In this document: piece after piece, positions 11,001 to 21,491 of the stretch
Numbering within the stretch: the stretch's first letter is position 1
Layout of the letters: every line of letters begins with the position of its first letter
Assembly: GCA_019155205.2 (NCBI GenBank)
Contig: JAHNZQ020000181.1
Coordinates: 904,230-961,438 of the forward strand
Source of the DNA: Gracilaria vermiculophylla
Lineage: Eukaryota > Rhodophyta > Florideophyceae > Gracilariales > Gracilariaceae
DNA: 57,209 nucleotides
Direction: 5' to 3'
Position numbers and translations under genes: made by a program
Notes under the pieces: model-generated
Seen by the model: only the letters and a program-made list of their open reading frames with translations
What the model was told of the DNA's origin: nothing
Databases searched by the model: none

Positions 11001-11189
11001 ACCCTTATTTATACTCCCAATGAAATCACAACAACAAGCCATTGGCCTGAACCGCGTCTCACATTGTTTTTTGAACAAAGGCGCGCCCATAAAAGCTGCC
11101 AGCAAACTGCCTCCCAACCCTTCTGCGATTGTGAGCTCCACAAACAACGATACGCTTTCCTTTGTTTACGACCAGCCTGTTCTTGTTCC
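8003..11189. other. Long stretch without a convincing gene
   Basis: Several open frames exist (for example 9545-9955, 9655-9990 and 10222-10530) but they overlap in different frames and show no family motifs. A dispersed repeat copy lies at about 8560-8770, matched at 39600-39810. A possible TATA-like TATTTATA is seen near 11006-11013, ahead of the gene starting at 11190. Confidence 0.45.
8560..8770 (+). repeat. Dispersed repeat, copy 1
   Basis: This stretch aligns by eye with 39600-39810 over roughly 200 bases. Shared blocks include AGACAG, GTAGCT, AGTGTGGC, GGTTCTGT and ACCTCTATCT, in the same order and spacing. It is strongly diverged, has no coding signal, and its nature is unknown. Confidence 0.5.
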
Positions 11190-12701
11190 ATGCTCACTCT
11201 GGAAGTAGATCCACGATATGTGAATGCATTCGTGTACATCGTATTTGAAGTTGCTCTGTTTGCCGCATGTTTCGCTGCTTTTGCACGTTTGCACAGCTCA
11301 TGGATATCCTACCGTCTTTGCAACGGAGAACGGGTAAATTTGACACATTCACCTATTGGAGCAATGTTCGGAATCGAAATCACAGATGGAACTTTTTTGT
11401 GGATACTAATATGCGCTATGCAGTTGGCTGTCATTGTTTCCTTTTTTGCTGCAACGTTTGGCTTACATGGACACACTAGTGAGAAACAAATACCCCTTCA
11501 TCGCCGATATCTCACCAAGCTTCCTTTGCATGACAGCGTCATCGAATATAGCGGTAGAACTTTTCCAATTTTTTCATCATGTGTTGTTGAAGGAGATGAA
11601 GTCGGGTTCAAATACTACCCATCAGCATTTGACACTGATGAAAATGCAACTATTTTTAACTTTTGGAATTTCACTGATTTCAATAATAATATCGTTCAGG
11701 TCAACACATCATCGGTTGTCTGTCAGAATTCTGGAGCGCTCCCCCCGATGCTTGATGTTATAAAGTGTGGGCAAAATGTCGGAGAATGTTCCAATTTAAA
11801 CATGTCAGGAGAAGGTTTTATAAATATTCTATCAAGGCTCACTTTTACAACTGGAAGATATCAAGCTTTTCTTGCCGGATCTAAAATTTTTTGGAGACAA
11901 ATACATGTTCCTCCGGGAGTGCTTTCGAGCCTGCCGTACACAAACCTGATATGTTCCATAGAAGCTCAGAGAAAGGACGGAAATACAACCGAATATCCCT
12001 GCATAGCTGGTCATGTTGACCCTAAGAGCTCCTTATTTACATTTCGAAGCGGGGTGATAAAATTTAATCTGACAGATGAAGAAAAGGTGCTTGATTTGGA
12101 AAAGAATTCGACAATTAAATTCATCCCCCATTCAAACGAGGTGAAAATAGTGGCCCTCGTTTCAAAAGGTTGGATACTGTTTGGAAAAACCCTTTCGTTG
12201 GTAAGGGGAAAGTATATCTCGGCCAGAGAATTTTTGGACAATCTCATTGTTTCATTTGCAGCATCAGAAGAATCGAGGGAAATAAAGTTGTGGCAAAGTG
12301 AAGCAGTGCAGGTCACCGATATTGAGATTTATACTGTTGCCATCTACGGATCTTTGGTGGTAGTGCTAATGATTGCTGCGCTTTTGGGGGCAATATCGCA
12401 CAGTTTAGTGGGGTCTAGGACAGGATCTGGACGCATTTGTGCCGATCTTGGTACATATCAAGGATTAATGCAGCTTGTTCAACACAAAAGTGGGAGAGCG
12501 AAGCAGAACGTGTTAAGTCTTGGCGTGGTATGCGACGAAGAACACCAATCGTATGAGCTTTTGCCAGTCGGAGAAGAACACAATCTATCAAAACTTCCAA
12601 AAGACGCCATGTTGAGTTGTTGTTTGAAGTGTACTATGGATCGCCTAAAAACGAATATGGAAAAGCTTCAGAAGATACCGTCGCAGTCCCAACCAGAGTG
12701 A
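11190..12701 (+). CDS. Predicted membrane protein, 503 aa, unknown function
   Basis: The open frame extends upstream to 10716, but that part looks non-protein-like. The ATG at 11190 puts a hydrophobic segment near residues 11-35 (YVNAFVYIVFEVALFAACFA) and is preferred. A second segment follows at about residues 65-90 (FLWILICAMQLAVIVSFFAA) and a third near residues 385-410 (IYTVAIYGSLVVVLMIAALL). About 300 residues lie between the second and third, with many N-x-S/T sequons (for example NATI, NFTD, NTSS, NMSG) and several cysteines, which suggests a luminal or extracellular domain. The C-terminal ~95 residues are probably cytosolic and include CCLKC. I do not recognise the family. The long frame, intact in an otherwise decayed region, argues for a real single-exon host gene. 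Confidence 0.75.
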   Translation: MLTLEVDPRYVNAFVYIVFEVALFAACFAAFARLHSSWISYRLCNGERVNLTHSPIGAMFGIEITDGTFLWILICAMQLAVIVSFFAATFGLHGHTSEKQIPLHRRYLTKLPLHDSVIEYSGRTFPIFSSCVVEGDEVGFKYYPSAFDTDENATIFNFWNFTDFNNNIVQVNTSSVVCQNSGALPPMLDVIKCGQNVGECSNLNMSGEGFINILSRLTFTTGRYQAFLAGSKIFWRQIHVPPGVLSSLPYTNLICSIEAQRKDGNTTEYPCIAGHVDPKSSLFTFRSGVIKFNLTDEEKVLDLEKNSTIKFIPHSNEVKIVALVSKGWILFGKTLSLVRGKYISAREFLDNLIVSFAASEESREIKLWQSEAVQVTDIEIYTVAIYGSLVVVLMIAALLGAISHSLVGSRTGSGRICADLGTYQGLMQLVQHKSGRAKQNVLSLGVVCDEEHQSYELLPVGEEHNLSKLPKDAMLSCCLKCTMDRLKTNMEKLQKIPSQSQPE

Positions 12702-13952
12702 AGAATTGGTAGATTCTAGAGAGGCATGAACCTTCGAGTCTTCCAGAAATGTGTAGCGATACTCAATTTGCGTTGGATTCGCGGACTTCAACATACATCG
12801 TTAACTAAAAAGTGCAGCGCTGGGTTCGGTTTCTCTGTGGAATACATTTCACTTTTCGTTCCGCTACATGGATGTTATTTGTAATGATGTCCATGCGCCG
12901 TGAGCTTGGGCCGTGGAAACTGCGTAGTTTGGTTCCATGGTAATCATCATGCGCGCGGCGTAGAGTGGGTGGGCGTTTTTTCTCTTCTCTCATTGGTTGC
13001 TTCCAGAAAATAGGAATCGGGATTTGTGTACACCCAAATTTGCTGTTCAACACGTGCTTAAATCCTATATGTGTGTACTCAATTTCCACAAACGGTTGAG
13101 GCAAGCCCTCCCATGTAATAAAATGTGTATGGACACATATCGCTTTTCGCGAGCCAAATCGCTCACACCCTACATGCTATCCTCCCACGACCCTTCCAAA
13201 CCTTACACTCCACCTCCCCTACCGGCTCTTTATCCTTCGCAGCTTGCTGCGGCGTAGATCTTGGGGCTCGCTTTGCCACTTGGCCCTCCGCGCCCGCTCT
13301 GCACCTTGCGCTTCGCCTTTTTCCCATACCTCTTTCTCTCCCGAACTGCCACCTTCCTTTCTATTCTGTGCGTTCTACATTCTAGATGCGATCTGCTATT
13401 GGCCTTCTGTCGGCTTCCATGTCCTACGTATCGCATCGAAACGGTCGACGCATACGGCTTTAGGCTCGTGCTCACCTTGAGCACTTGTTAACACCACGAT
13501 ATTTCCGCCAAATCGAGTTTACTCAACGCTCTCGTACCTCTGTTCATCGCAGCTAGCGCGACAAGCAAATCTACGCATCAAGTGCTTCTTTTTTGCATCG
13601 GTGCCCTCTGTGGTTCGTGTTCCTTGGTGAGCTCCCCCGTGTATATCGTGTGGTGGACAATGCAATTTGTGTCCTGTGCTGCACGTTAACGTTTGTGTTC
13701 TATTCCACGCTTTCTGCTGTCTTCATTGTCTGCTACGAGGTGCGCTCTTCGCTAGGCCTTGCCTAGTGCGCTCAGGTGCCTGTGTTGCGCGGTGCACTCA
13801 GTCTCACGGCACTCTGCTGCTGCAGGCATCCGTTGTACCTCAGCCTTTCTCACGCATCCAGTAACTCTTCTGCACAGTCGCTTGACCGCATATATTGCGA
13901 ATATTGTACTGTTGTCGCGGCTGTCCCCGTCGCTGGTATCCCTTCATTTATA
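12702..13952. other. Gene-free stretch, C/T-rich in its second half
   Basis: No frame shows family motifs. From about 13150 to 13480 the plus strand is pyrimidine-rich, which produces overlapping short open frames in several registers. It could be the 5' region of the Harbinger element that follows. I could not find a terminal inverted repeat. Confidence 0.4.
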
Positions 13953-15063
13953 TGCCGATTGCATCCCCCGCAACCAAAACGCACACACCGAACTCTTTAA
14001 TGCCAGCGGGTTTGCGCAGTGTCATTGTGCAGCCTCAAGAACCTTACGAAGATAGTAATGACGTTCAGGGGACTCTCAACTCAAAGAAAATGTCTCGCGG
14101 CCCCATAGCAAGCATGCCTAGTGATATTACCGGCACTCAACGTGCCAACACGGAGTTTTATGCCACCGGCTCGCGGACACCATCAGATGCTGTACTCAGG
14201 TCTGCTCTATCCCAGAATACATCGGTTTAACCGAATTCGGTGCTGCTGCAGTCAAGTAGGAGAAGGGAACAGAGACCACGATTACGCACGCCCATACAAA
14301 AAAAGGGGAGTTAAAGGCCCGTCTCGTTAGAAGCCCGTGGGACGCGGCGGAAGGTATTCTCAGGCAGAGATTGACAGCTTCCTCGATATCCTTGAGGATA
14401 ATCTGCCTGTCGAAGGTGACGAGTGGGCACATTAAGTGAGGCTTCAAGAGCAGCATTACCTGGAGAGACGTAGAGACGTAGACTCTCTGAAGCAAAACTT
14501 TTGCAAGCCTATATAGGAAGATGATTCCTACTGGGAATCTTATCTGCCTGCCATATCTCCGTAGATTGAAGTCAATCAGACAACGAATTACTGAATGGGA
14601 CGATATCGGCGTTGGAGAGGATGTTGAGGATCTGGTTGGAATTGAAAGTAATGCTGGCAACGAGACATCTGAAGAGGACGCAGGTGAGAACATTGCCACA
14701 GAGACCCAGTCCGGTGGGGACTATCGCACACCCTCCCCCCGACCGTTAGTCCGTAAAATGAATGCTCGAGCCCGGCTGGAAGGCGCCGTTGATGACTTAC
14801 TGGGGCTCTTTCGTCTCCAAATGATGCAGGAAAACGCTCGGCGCGAACTTGAATGCGAACAGCGCCAGAAAGACAGGGTAGAGGATCGTTTGAGGTGGGA
14901 GAGGGAGCGAGATGAGCGTCGGATGGACAGGCAGGATGAAACGGAGCGACGAGAGATGGAAATACCGCGCCATAGTGAAATGATGGAGACGTTTATGATG
15001 GCAGTGATTGGAAAGAATCTGGAGATGGATCGTAAGGCAATGTCTGTCAGCAGATTCCATTAA
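13953..15063 (+). pseudogene. Myb/SANT-like Harbinger accessory protein, frameshifted
   Basis: The segment from 14331 reads VGRGGRYSQAEIDSFLDI and then LEDNLPVEGDEWAH. This is the Myb/SANT-like fold found in transposon-associated proteins (G-R-G-x-x-Y-S-x-x-E...LP-x-x-x-x-EW). The conserved tail IPTGN...CLPYLRRLKSIRQRI follows from 14524 in another frame. The C-terminal half is a long charged coiled coil (REL..ERQ..RERDERR, ~14820-14990). A TAA near 14433, a TAG near 14514 and a frameshift break it. An upstream frame (13953-14230) may be its N-terminus. In PIF/Harbinger elements the Myb-like protein helps nuclear import and terminal binding of the transposase, which is encoded convergently at 15080-16018. 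Confidence 0.75.
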
Positions 15064-15079
15064 AAATGGTCCAGAAAAG

Positions 15080-16018
15080 TCAAATGCTTAACAAGTACTT
15101 TGCTTTAAAGCTCATGTTTGGCATGAAAGTGGCAAGAAGCTGATTTAGACCAATCAAAAGTGTGCGAGGATTAAGAAGAAGAGCAATGGTGTTGAAAATG
15201 ACCTTACGCTCCCCTTTTTCTTCGTACAACATTTCTTCTTTCAAGCGCGGAAAACTTCCTTTCAATGCGCGCATTTCTCACTCGGAGGCCTTACGTGCTG
15301 TAGTTGCCCGTCTGAGTATAGCGTAATGTTCCAAATTCCCATCCGACCGACCTACTGGACCCTGTGAACTCTTAACTAAAGCGCCGTACTGTCCCTTCGA
15401 AAACGCAGAGTTCATAACGCATGTACCACTGGAGCTCCTGAAAACTAGCTCCAACTTCTCGTAAGTCTTTCCGCATTCTGTAATGACGGAGTCACGCATT
15501 GACCACGGTGCGTTAAGCGCACATGCGATAATTGTTCCATTAGGGGCGAAGACAAATATGTTGCCAACCTAATGGTCATGTTTCCACCCGTTATAGAACA
15601 TATTTTGAATCACAGCATCTCCCGACTGTTTTAAGTGCGATTTGAGCCCATCAGCGAGGCAATACAAGTTTTTTTTAGTAACGAGTACTTTTGCACCGAT
15701 AGCAGTTCGAAATTCAACAACATCTGCAGATGTAGGCATTCGAATCTTTGCCTTGTCGTCCTGCAAGAGAACACGTAGCAAAAGTCGTCGACCAAAGCGA
15801 AGAAATATTGAACAAACAGAAGACGGTACACCAAAGAGCATAAAAAGCACCATCTCTGATCCACGGCACTGACCCCACGCCAAGAAAAGCCCCAAACAGT
15901 GCAAAGCAGTCATCGAACGCGATCTACCTCGCCGAGTGGGGCAAAAAGATAGCTTCCGCAGGTATCCATCTTTCGAGTACGGCGAATAGAAAATATACAT
16001 CGGTGAAAACTTGAGCAA
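15080..16018 (-). pseudogene. PIF/Harbinger DDE transposase (DDE_Tnp_4 type), broken
   Basis: On the minus strand the motifs run: ALHCLGLFLAWGQCRGSE, FGVPSSVCSIFLRFGRRLL, the first catalytic Asp in CLADGLKSHL, FYNGWKHDH, FVFAPNGTI, NAPWSMRDS (normally HDS), NSAFSKG (normally DSAF), RKASE, and MRALKGSFPRLKEEM. The order and spacing are those of Harbinger transposases. A TAG directly after KHDH (near 15571) stands where Tyr is expected. A TGA at 15278-15280 stands where Trp of an EWGM motif is expected. The Asp-to-Asn and His-to-Arg changes would also damage the catalytic core. The N-terminus probably continues toward 16263 but is not clear. Convergent with the Myb/SANT-like gene, with 16 bases between them. 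Confidence 0.88.
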
Positions 16019-17227
16019 TTTAGTTTCCGTTTTTTATTCTAGAAAACGCAAAAGGACAAATTTAGAGCGACACAACCATGGCACGCCAGAAGGTATGCAA
16101 CCACTCTCTTCCATGACATGCAACGAACAGTTCTGTGGCAAAATACTACAACGTTTTTCAAGCCAGTTAGGAAGCGAATGTATTCAAAAGCGCTCATTAA
16201 AGCGTGGAAGAAAAGCAAGACTTTATCTGCAAATGTTTTGGTATTTTGTGTGCCATAATTCATTCTTTGATAATCGAGAGCGACATTGGTAGTCCTAGGT
16301 GTGTGTTACAACGCCATATAATTCAGTGTCAAACTCGTACACATTGTTTGGTAGAACTTCGGTTCAAACAAATTTACCAAGTGTCAAAATTTCCAGATAG
16401 TATACTTGTTTCAAGTATTCAACTGGAACTTGGTCGAAATCAGCAAATCAATTGAAAAGCAGCAGCTTGATTGCAGCCAGAAAAGATGTTGTTTGATACC
16501 CTGTTACTTTTTGCCAAGGCTGATTATCTGGATATATCTTGGCCGCACGGAATAGGATACTCAACCGTATATAGTAGAGTACATATTGCGAAATATTACA
16601 GGCTCTTTATTCAAACTCATCTCGTTAAGCACTTTCAATAAAAAGAACAGGAATGTAATGCAGAAGCTGCTTGTGTTCGGCTTCTTCGGAACAGATCTTT
16701 TCCAGGCAAAACTGTCGTTTTTCATGTGACTGCAATAGAAATTAAACGACCATCTTTGAAAGGCGTGTCCAATGCTATAAAACACTGGAACAGAAAAACA
16801 TTTTTTTCCGTTCGCACCCTGTACACAAGCAATTGCAAAGACTGACTATAATGTTTCTTTTACTTTCGCTTGGAATTCAAGATATGCAGGTGACGCAATA
16901 AAGTTTAACCAAATGAAACTGTATGAACTGTTCCGCCGAACTGAATGACTGCCTTCGGCTGCTGTCGTAGACAATGAAGCGTATGCTATGACGAGAATAC
17001 AAGATTCAATTCATTGATATCACTGAAGTACGGGTGTTGTTGTAAAACAAACCACTGGAACCCTCATATGTCGTATTGGAATCTTTTGCTTTCCATTTCG
17101 ATATTATATTGCATCAAACAACAATTATACTTCTTGTGGCGGGTGAGCTACAAAGTCGAACTATCGATACCTCGTAAGTAGTTCTATTCCACACTGTTCC
17201 ACATCAGAAAGCCAATCATGAGAACTG
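16019..17227. other. AT-rich spacer without recognisable gene
   Basis: Short open frames only (16204-16455 on plus, 16561-16785 on minus), without motifs. The 5' end of the Harbinger element must lie somewhere here, but I could not identify its terminal inverted repeat. Confidence 0.45.
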
Positions 17228-18474
17228 TGAAGTACGACGTCCTTTAGGGAGGTTTTTTTGCACCTTATCGATTCACTGAATTCCGGCTAGGCCTTATCTA
17301 TGACAACGATTAATGCCATGCACGTGATTCGCGTTTGTTTCCAAAACGGATTCCGGAGTAACTGACCCGGCACGTGTCACACTAATGGAACACCCGCCGC
17401 GTGGAGTCCCGGCACGGTCGTGGCAGCTGCGCGCGTCCCGATGGCTACAGTGTTAATGCCGGCTGGCACCTGCCTTGCACAGTTTATTAGTATGTTTCGA
17501 ATTTTATTTATTTAGTTGTTTCGGCTATTTTGGCCTTAGAGCTACAGTACTTAGCACAACATCACTTTGGCCGTCGCGCCCAGTAAAAGGAAGCAAGCGG
17601 GATCCTCGGTCTGAAGGTGCAGCCCACACAGGTACTTCTCTCCACCTAGGAAGCCTACACCGCAGACTATGGAAGTCAACCACCTGTGATACCGAGAACT
17701 ATTTTCTGAACTACTCTTTCCCTCTTTCAGGTTCGACCTCGTACGAGGGTAGCCGACCGGACCTCCGATTTACCCTTTTCCGGACGACGTCCGCCACCCG
17801 CTCAACGAGTCTCGCACAATATCCACGCGTCCCAATATATTAAACGGCCAGGCCGGGATAGCCCGACACACAACAGGGGAATCCCAGCGTACTCACGGAA
17901 ACCGCCTCAAGGACAGGAGTTACCAGGTCCCCGGTTTTTCCACTCCGTAAAACCCCCTCAAGCACAGGAACTGCCGGATCCCCAGTTTCTCCATTCGTTT
18001 ACCTCCTGTATCCGTTCCAACGGCCTCGGACCGGAGCTATGCCGGGCTTATGTGCCTCGCCCAACGAAGGCTCTGTTGAAAAACAGATGAGCTATTTGCG
18101 CTATACTCTTTTGTGACACAGGGCGTGCAGTTCACAATTTGAACTATCAACACGCCCCCTCGCCCTGTACTTCCTGACAGAACGAGACCTCGAGCTTACA
18201 GTAGCCAATCTTCACTACTGCTGTACACCTGTACAATTTCTCAGGCTCAGGTCACTTCTGGGAGTCGAACCCAGGGTCCTAGCGTTTAGCTGGGCCCATA
18301 ACCTGTTGGAAAACAGATGAGCTATTTGTGCTATACTCTCTTGTGACACAGGGCGTGCAGTTCACAATTTGAACTATCAACAGGCTCTGCCTCTGAAGCA
18401 TCTCGCGAGAGGAAGGTCGGAATACTCTTCATGGTACTTTCTCGTCTGGGGTATTGCCCCGCACGTTTTATACC
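17228..18474 (+). repeat. Type-1 Ty3 LTR copy a (plus orientation), interrupted by TRIM2
   Basis: It begins near TGAAGTACGACGTCC and ends near GGGGTATTGCCCCGCAC. It aligns along its whole length with the reverse complement of 18602-19506, and with the LTR copies at 27949-29086 and 38139-38806. Shared blocks include GGACCTCCG, ATTTATTTA and ACGCGTCCCAATATAT. TRIM2 with its target duplication sits inside. A little sequence resembling the element's leader (GTGGTACATTTTCCAGACTT) follows, so this was probably a 5' LTR. Confidence 0.75.
18074..18382 (-). mobile_element. TRIM2: second 309-bp miniature LTR retrotransposon
   Basis: The structure is identical to TRIM1: LTRs at 18074-18152 and 18304-18382 (79 bp each, three differences by eye) and a 151-bp interior. 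Perfect 5-bp duplications GGCTC lie at 18069-18073 and 18383-18387. The interior differs from that of TRIM1 at only about two positions, so the two are close relatives and recent relative to the Ty3 elements they interrupt. The initiator-tRNA-Met priming site is at 18289-18303 and the B-box T-arm at 18258-18274, both on the minus strand. Confidence 0.93.
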
Positions 18475-18601
18475 TGTGGTACATTTTCCAGACTTCCCGT
18501 ACGCTGCGAAGCACGCCATGTGACCTACAAACCATAATCTGGAAGGCTTTTAACAAAGAGGTCAACTTGCTGACCATCCTCATTACCTTGGGCTTGCTCA
18601 T
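18475..18601. other. Spacer between two oppositely oriented type-1 LTRs
   Basis: About 127 bases separate LTR copy a from LTR copy b. The two LTR ends face each other, so the whole block 17228-19506 is a large inverted repeat. Both flanks may be leader sequence of two separate Ty3 copies, each cut to a few dozen bases. Confidence 0.5.
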
Positions 18602-19506
18602 TGTAGTGCAATACCCCAAGGAGGAAAGTACCACGAAAGATGTTCGCAACCTCTCTCTAGCAAGGCGGTTCAGAGGCACAGCTTTACTTGGGCGAGGCAC
18701 ACGAGCCAGGTGTATTTCAGGGTCCAAGCCATTGTAACCAGCGCACAAGGATGACGAATGGAGAAACTGGGGATCCGGCAGTTCCTGTGCTTGAGGCGGT
18801 TTCGGTAAGTACGGTGAGATTCCCCTGTAGTATGTAGGGATATCTCAGCCTGGCTTTCTAATATGTTAGGCCACGCGGGTATCGGCGGAGCCGCGTTGAG
18901 CCGGTAGCGGACGTAGTCCGAGAGGGGATAAACCGGAGGTCCGGTGAGTCTAGCCGCGTACAAGAGCGAATGTGAAAGAAGGAAACAGTAGTCCAGACCA
19001 TGGTTATCGGCGTCACGGGCGATTGTATTCTGTAGTTCCGGGCGTACTTCTCTAAGGTGGAGAGAGTTACCCGCGTGGGTGGCACATTCAGGCCGGACAT
19101 CCCACTTGGTTGCGGTTCACTCGGCGCGACGGTCGAAGTGCCGCCGTGCTAGATACTGTGGCGCTAAGACCGAAAGGGCCGAAATAGATGAATAAATAAA
19201 TAAATAAATAGCGAAAATACTAAATTGACAGTGCAAGGCAGGTGCCATCCGGCTCCCATACTGTAGCCTGCAGTTCGCGCGCGGCCGCCGTACCCGTGCC
19301 AGGAGGCCATCCAGCGCAAGAGCAGGTAGGCCATCTAGCACGCGTGCTAAATCACGAGACACGCGCCCGTCTGGCTACTCCGGAGTCCACCGTGCAAACG
19401 GAGGCGCATCGCGCACGCGATATTATCCGTCTTCATATATACGGTCTAATTGGAGTCCAGTGAATTGGCAAACTGCCAAGAAAAACCTCCCCGGACGTCG
19501 TTGCAC
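18602..19506 (-). repeat. Type-1 LTR copy b (3' LTR of element A)
   Basis: In minus orientation it follows the tract AGGGGGGGATATCAGG and starts near TGCAACGACG. It contains TATATATGAAGACGG as a possible TATA region and ends TTGCACTACA. The block aligns with copies a, c and d. Confidence 0.8.
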
Positions 19507-19554
19507 CTGATATCCCCCCCTAAAACAGGGCGCGCAACTTGACGAGAAGGGGAA

Positions 19555-21413
19555 ATGTAGTACATCGGGAATAAGAGCACGCCCGACTCGCCGGCTTCTG
19601 TTATTCCGTCTGAACCGCCCACCCGCTCTGCTTACGACTCTGACTTAAGTACCGTCTCCAACAAACGTTCAACGTCCGAACGCACTCCAAAACACCGCGC
19701 AATGGTTTTGACAGGCTTTCGCTTGGTTCAACTCCCTCGGCGTAGCTGCACTCCGCCTGAATCGGAAGCCCCTGAAGTGGGACTTGAAGATAAGTCAGCC
19801 GCTCATGCGGATACTCCGACCTCGGACTCGCCCGACATGGAAAACCCGGCCATGCCGTACCAGCGTATTGGTGCCGTGTTACACGGGCAGGCGCTAGCAC
19901 AGGCCTGCCCGGCTTACGATGCCATTATGGCTACCGACCCAAGAACTCGGCAAGGAACCTCGATGCTCACACTCGCTCCGGGGTTCCACCCGATCGCATT
20001 TCGTGGTGAGCCGCTGATTGTTGCGTACCCTAACAGCCCGGACGACCTCTCCGGATGAATTCCCGTTGTGATTACCTTGTCTGGGGCCTGGTGCAACCGC
20101 ATCACTGTACCGTCTTATGCCATCACCGGCCGTCCAGGGGATTCCCGGGGTAACGCTCATTGCGTGTTGATCCAACTTGCGCACCTCTGACAGTTCAAGG
20201 CAAATTTTGAGACACCGATGCGGATCTGTGTATTATTCGACATCCTGGTCTACCTAAAGGGAGGCGATGTCGGGTACTGCGGTATAATTCACCCACTGGA
20301 AGTTGCAGAGTGGCCTAGCCGCGTCCTGATACGCCAGGAGGCGTTGTGCTGGACGCGTCCTATCATCCAAGCTGAATTTCAGTACCTCTCCTGGCAAAGC
20401 CGGTCGCGCTTCTTGTAAAATATCATCCGCGAAGAGCGGAATTGGAGAGCCCGAACCGGCTTCTTTGTACCGTATCAGAACACGAAGATGAAGCGCATCG
20501 CGCCGCGTCTCCGCAGGTTGCGGTATGTTTCAATTCGAAATTGGTGGGTCTCCATGGAGGCATGCTGGGGGTTTTTTTTATGAGCTCTTCCCGCTGCAGG
20601 GATAAATGGGCTCCGACGTGGTACAAGATCCCTGATCTGGGTACTGGTCCGTGGTGATCACGGAGTGGGCGGTTTGCACTGCCTATCCTTGCCGGGGCGT
20701 ACAACCAATACCGTTTTTTGGTATTTCCGACCGCGCTTTCGAAGATCTATCTATAGGTTGGGCATGAGAATCTGCCTCGGGGATGAAACCAACCAGGAAA
20801 AGATGCTGGGGTTGCTCGATTACATCACCCAATTTCGTTGGGACGAAGTGCTGCGACAGAATTCTCAGCGGATCCAACCGCATCGTGGATCCGGTCCCGG
20901 CCTCGAGGGTACCACCACTAACGCGGGCGACGTCTTGTATTTCGGTCCATGTTAGTACACGGAGATCAGCCGCGCTGAGGCTGAGACCTATCGCAATGCG
21001 TCCCAGAGGATCCCGGCCGACCACCTTGTGGATATGTCGACGCCGATGGCTATCAACGCGCCTATGCGGAGGATGATCCCATGGAGGATCACGAACCCGC
21101 TGCGACGGCCAACGATGTCATTTCCGAGTCAAAAGAGTCCAACGATGTGGTGGACGTGGCACCTGCCGTACAGGGGTACACCCACTTGGAGGAAAACGCC
21201 CTGCACGACGGGATCGCTGCGGCTCTGGCGGGTGATCCTGAGGGCATTACCCCTGTCACCCCTTGGTACGCGGAGGCTCGGACGACTACGGCCTCCACAG
21301 CGAGGTTTACCGGCGTTCCGCATACCCTTCGGACTCGGTTTCACGAAGCGATGTCATTGCGTAGTTCATTCGAGAAGTCGGGCTTCGCCATAGCAATATT
21401 TTGGGGGATTTGA
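19555..21413 (+). pseudogene. Opposite-strand reading frame in element A, unknown function
   Basis: This frame runs against pol, between the pol end and the 3' LTR. It starts at an ATG (19555) that aligns with the ATG at 29133 in element B. Shared residues include NKS..DSPA, PTRSA and VSNKR near the start, and YVD.D.Y.RAYAEDDP, NDVI.ES, EE.AL.DG and STAR near the end. One frame stays open from 19561 to 20955 apart from about five stops, far fewer than chance, and then shifts near 21040. The minus strand in the shared block has stops at the same places in both copies, so the plus strand is the coding one. I do not recognise the protein. Confidence 0.6.
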
Positions 21414-21491
21414 CTGCGATTTGGGTGGCCCCTGCAAACAGCATTGGCGTGAGCACCCGGTCTTCGGAGAGACAGAGATAACCTTTTAGCG

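Noticed and set aside
10716..11189. N-terminal 158-codon extension of the membrane protein frame
   Set aside because: It is open in frame but has no protein-like pattern, and a clean start with a membrane segment follows at 11190. Chance opening is the simpler view.
19186..19215. AAATAAAT runs as a microsatellite or polyadenylation site
   Set aside because: The run is inside a Ty3 LTR and is shared in variable length with the other LTR copies, so it is reported as part of the LTR only.
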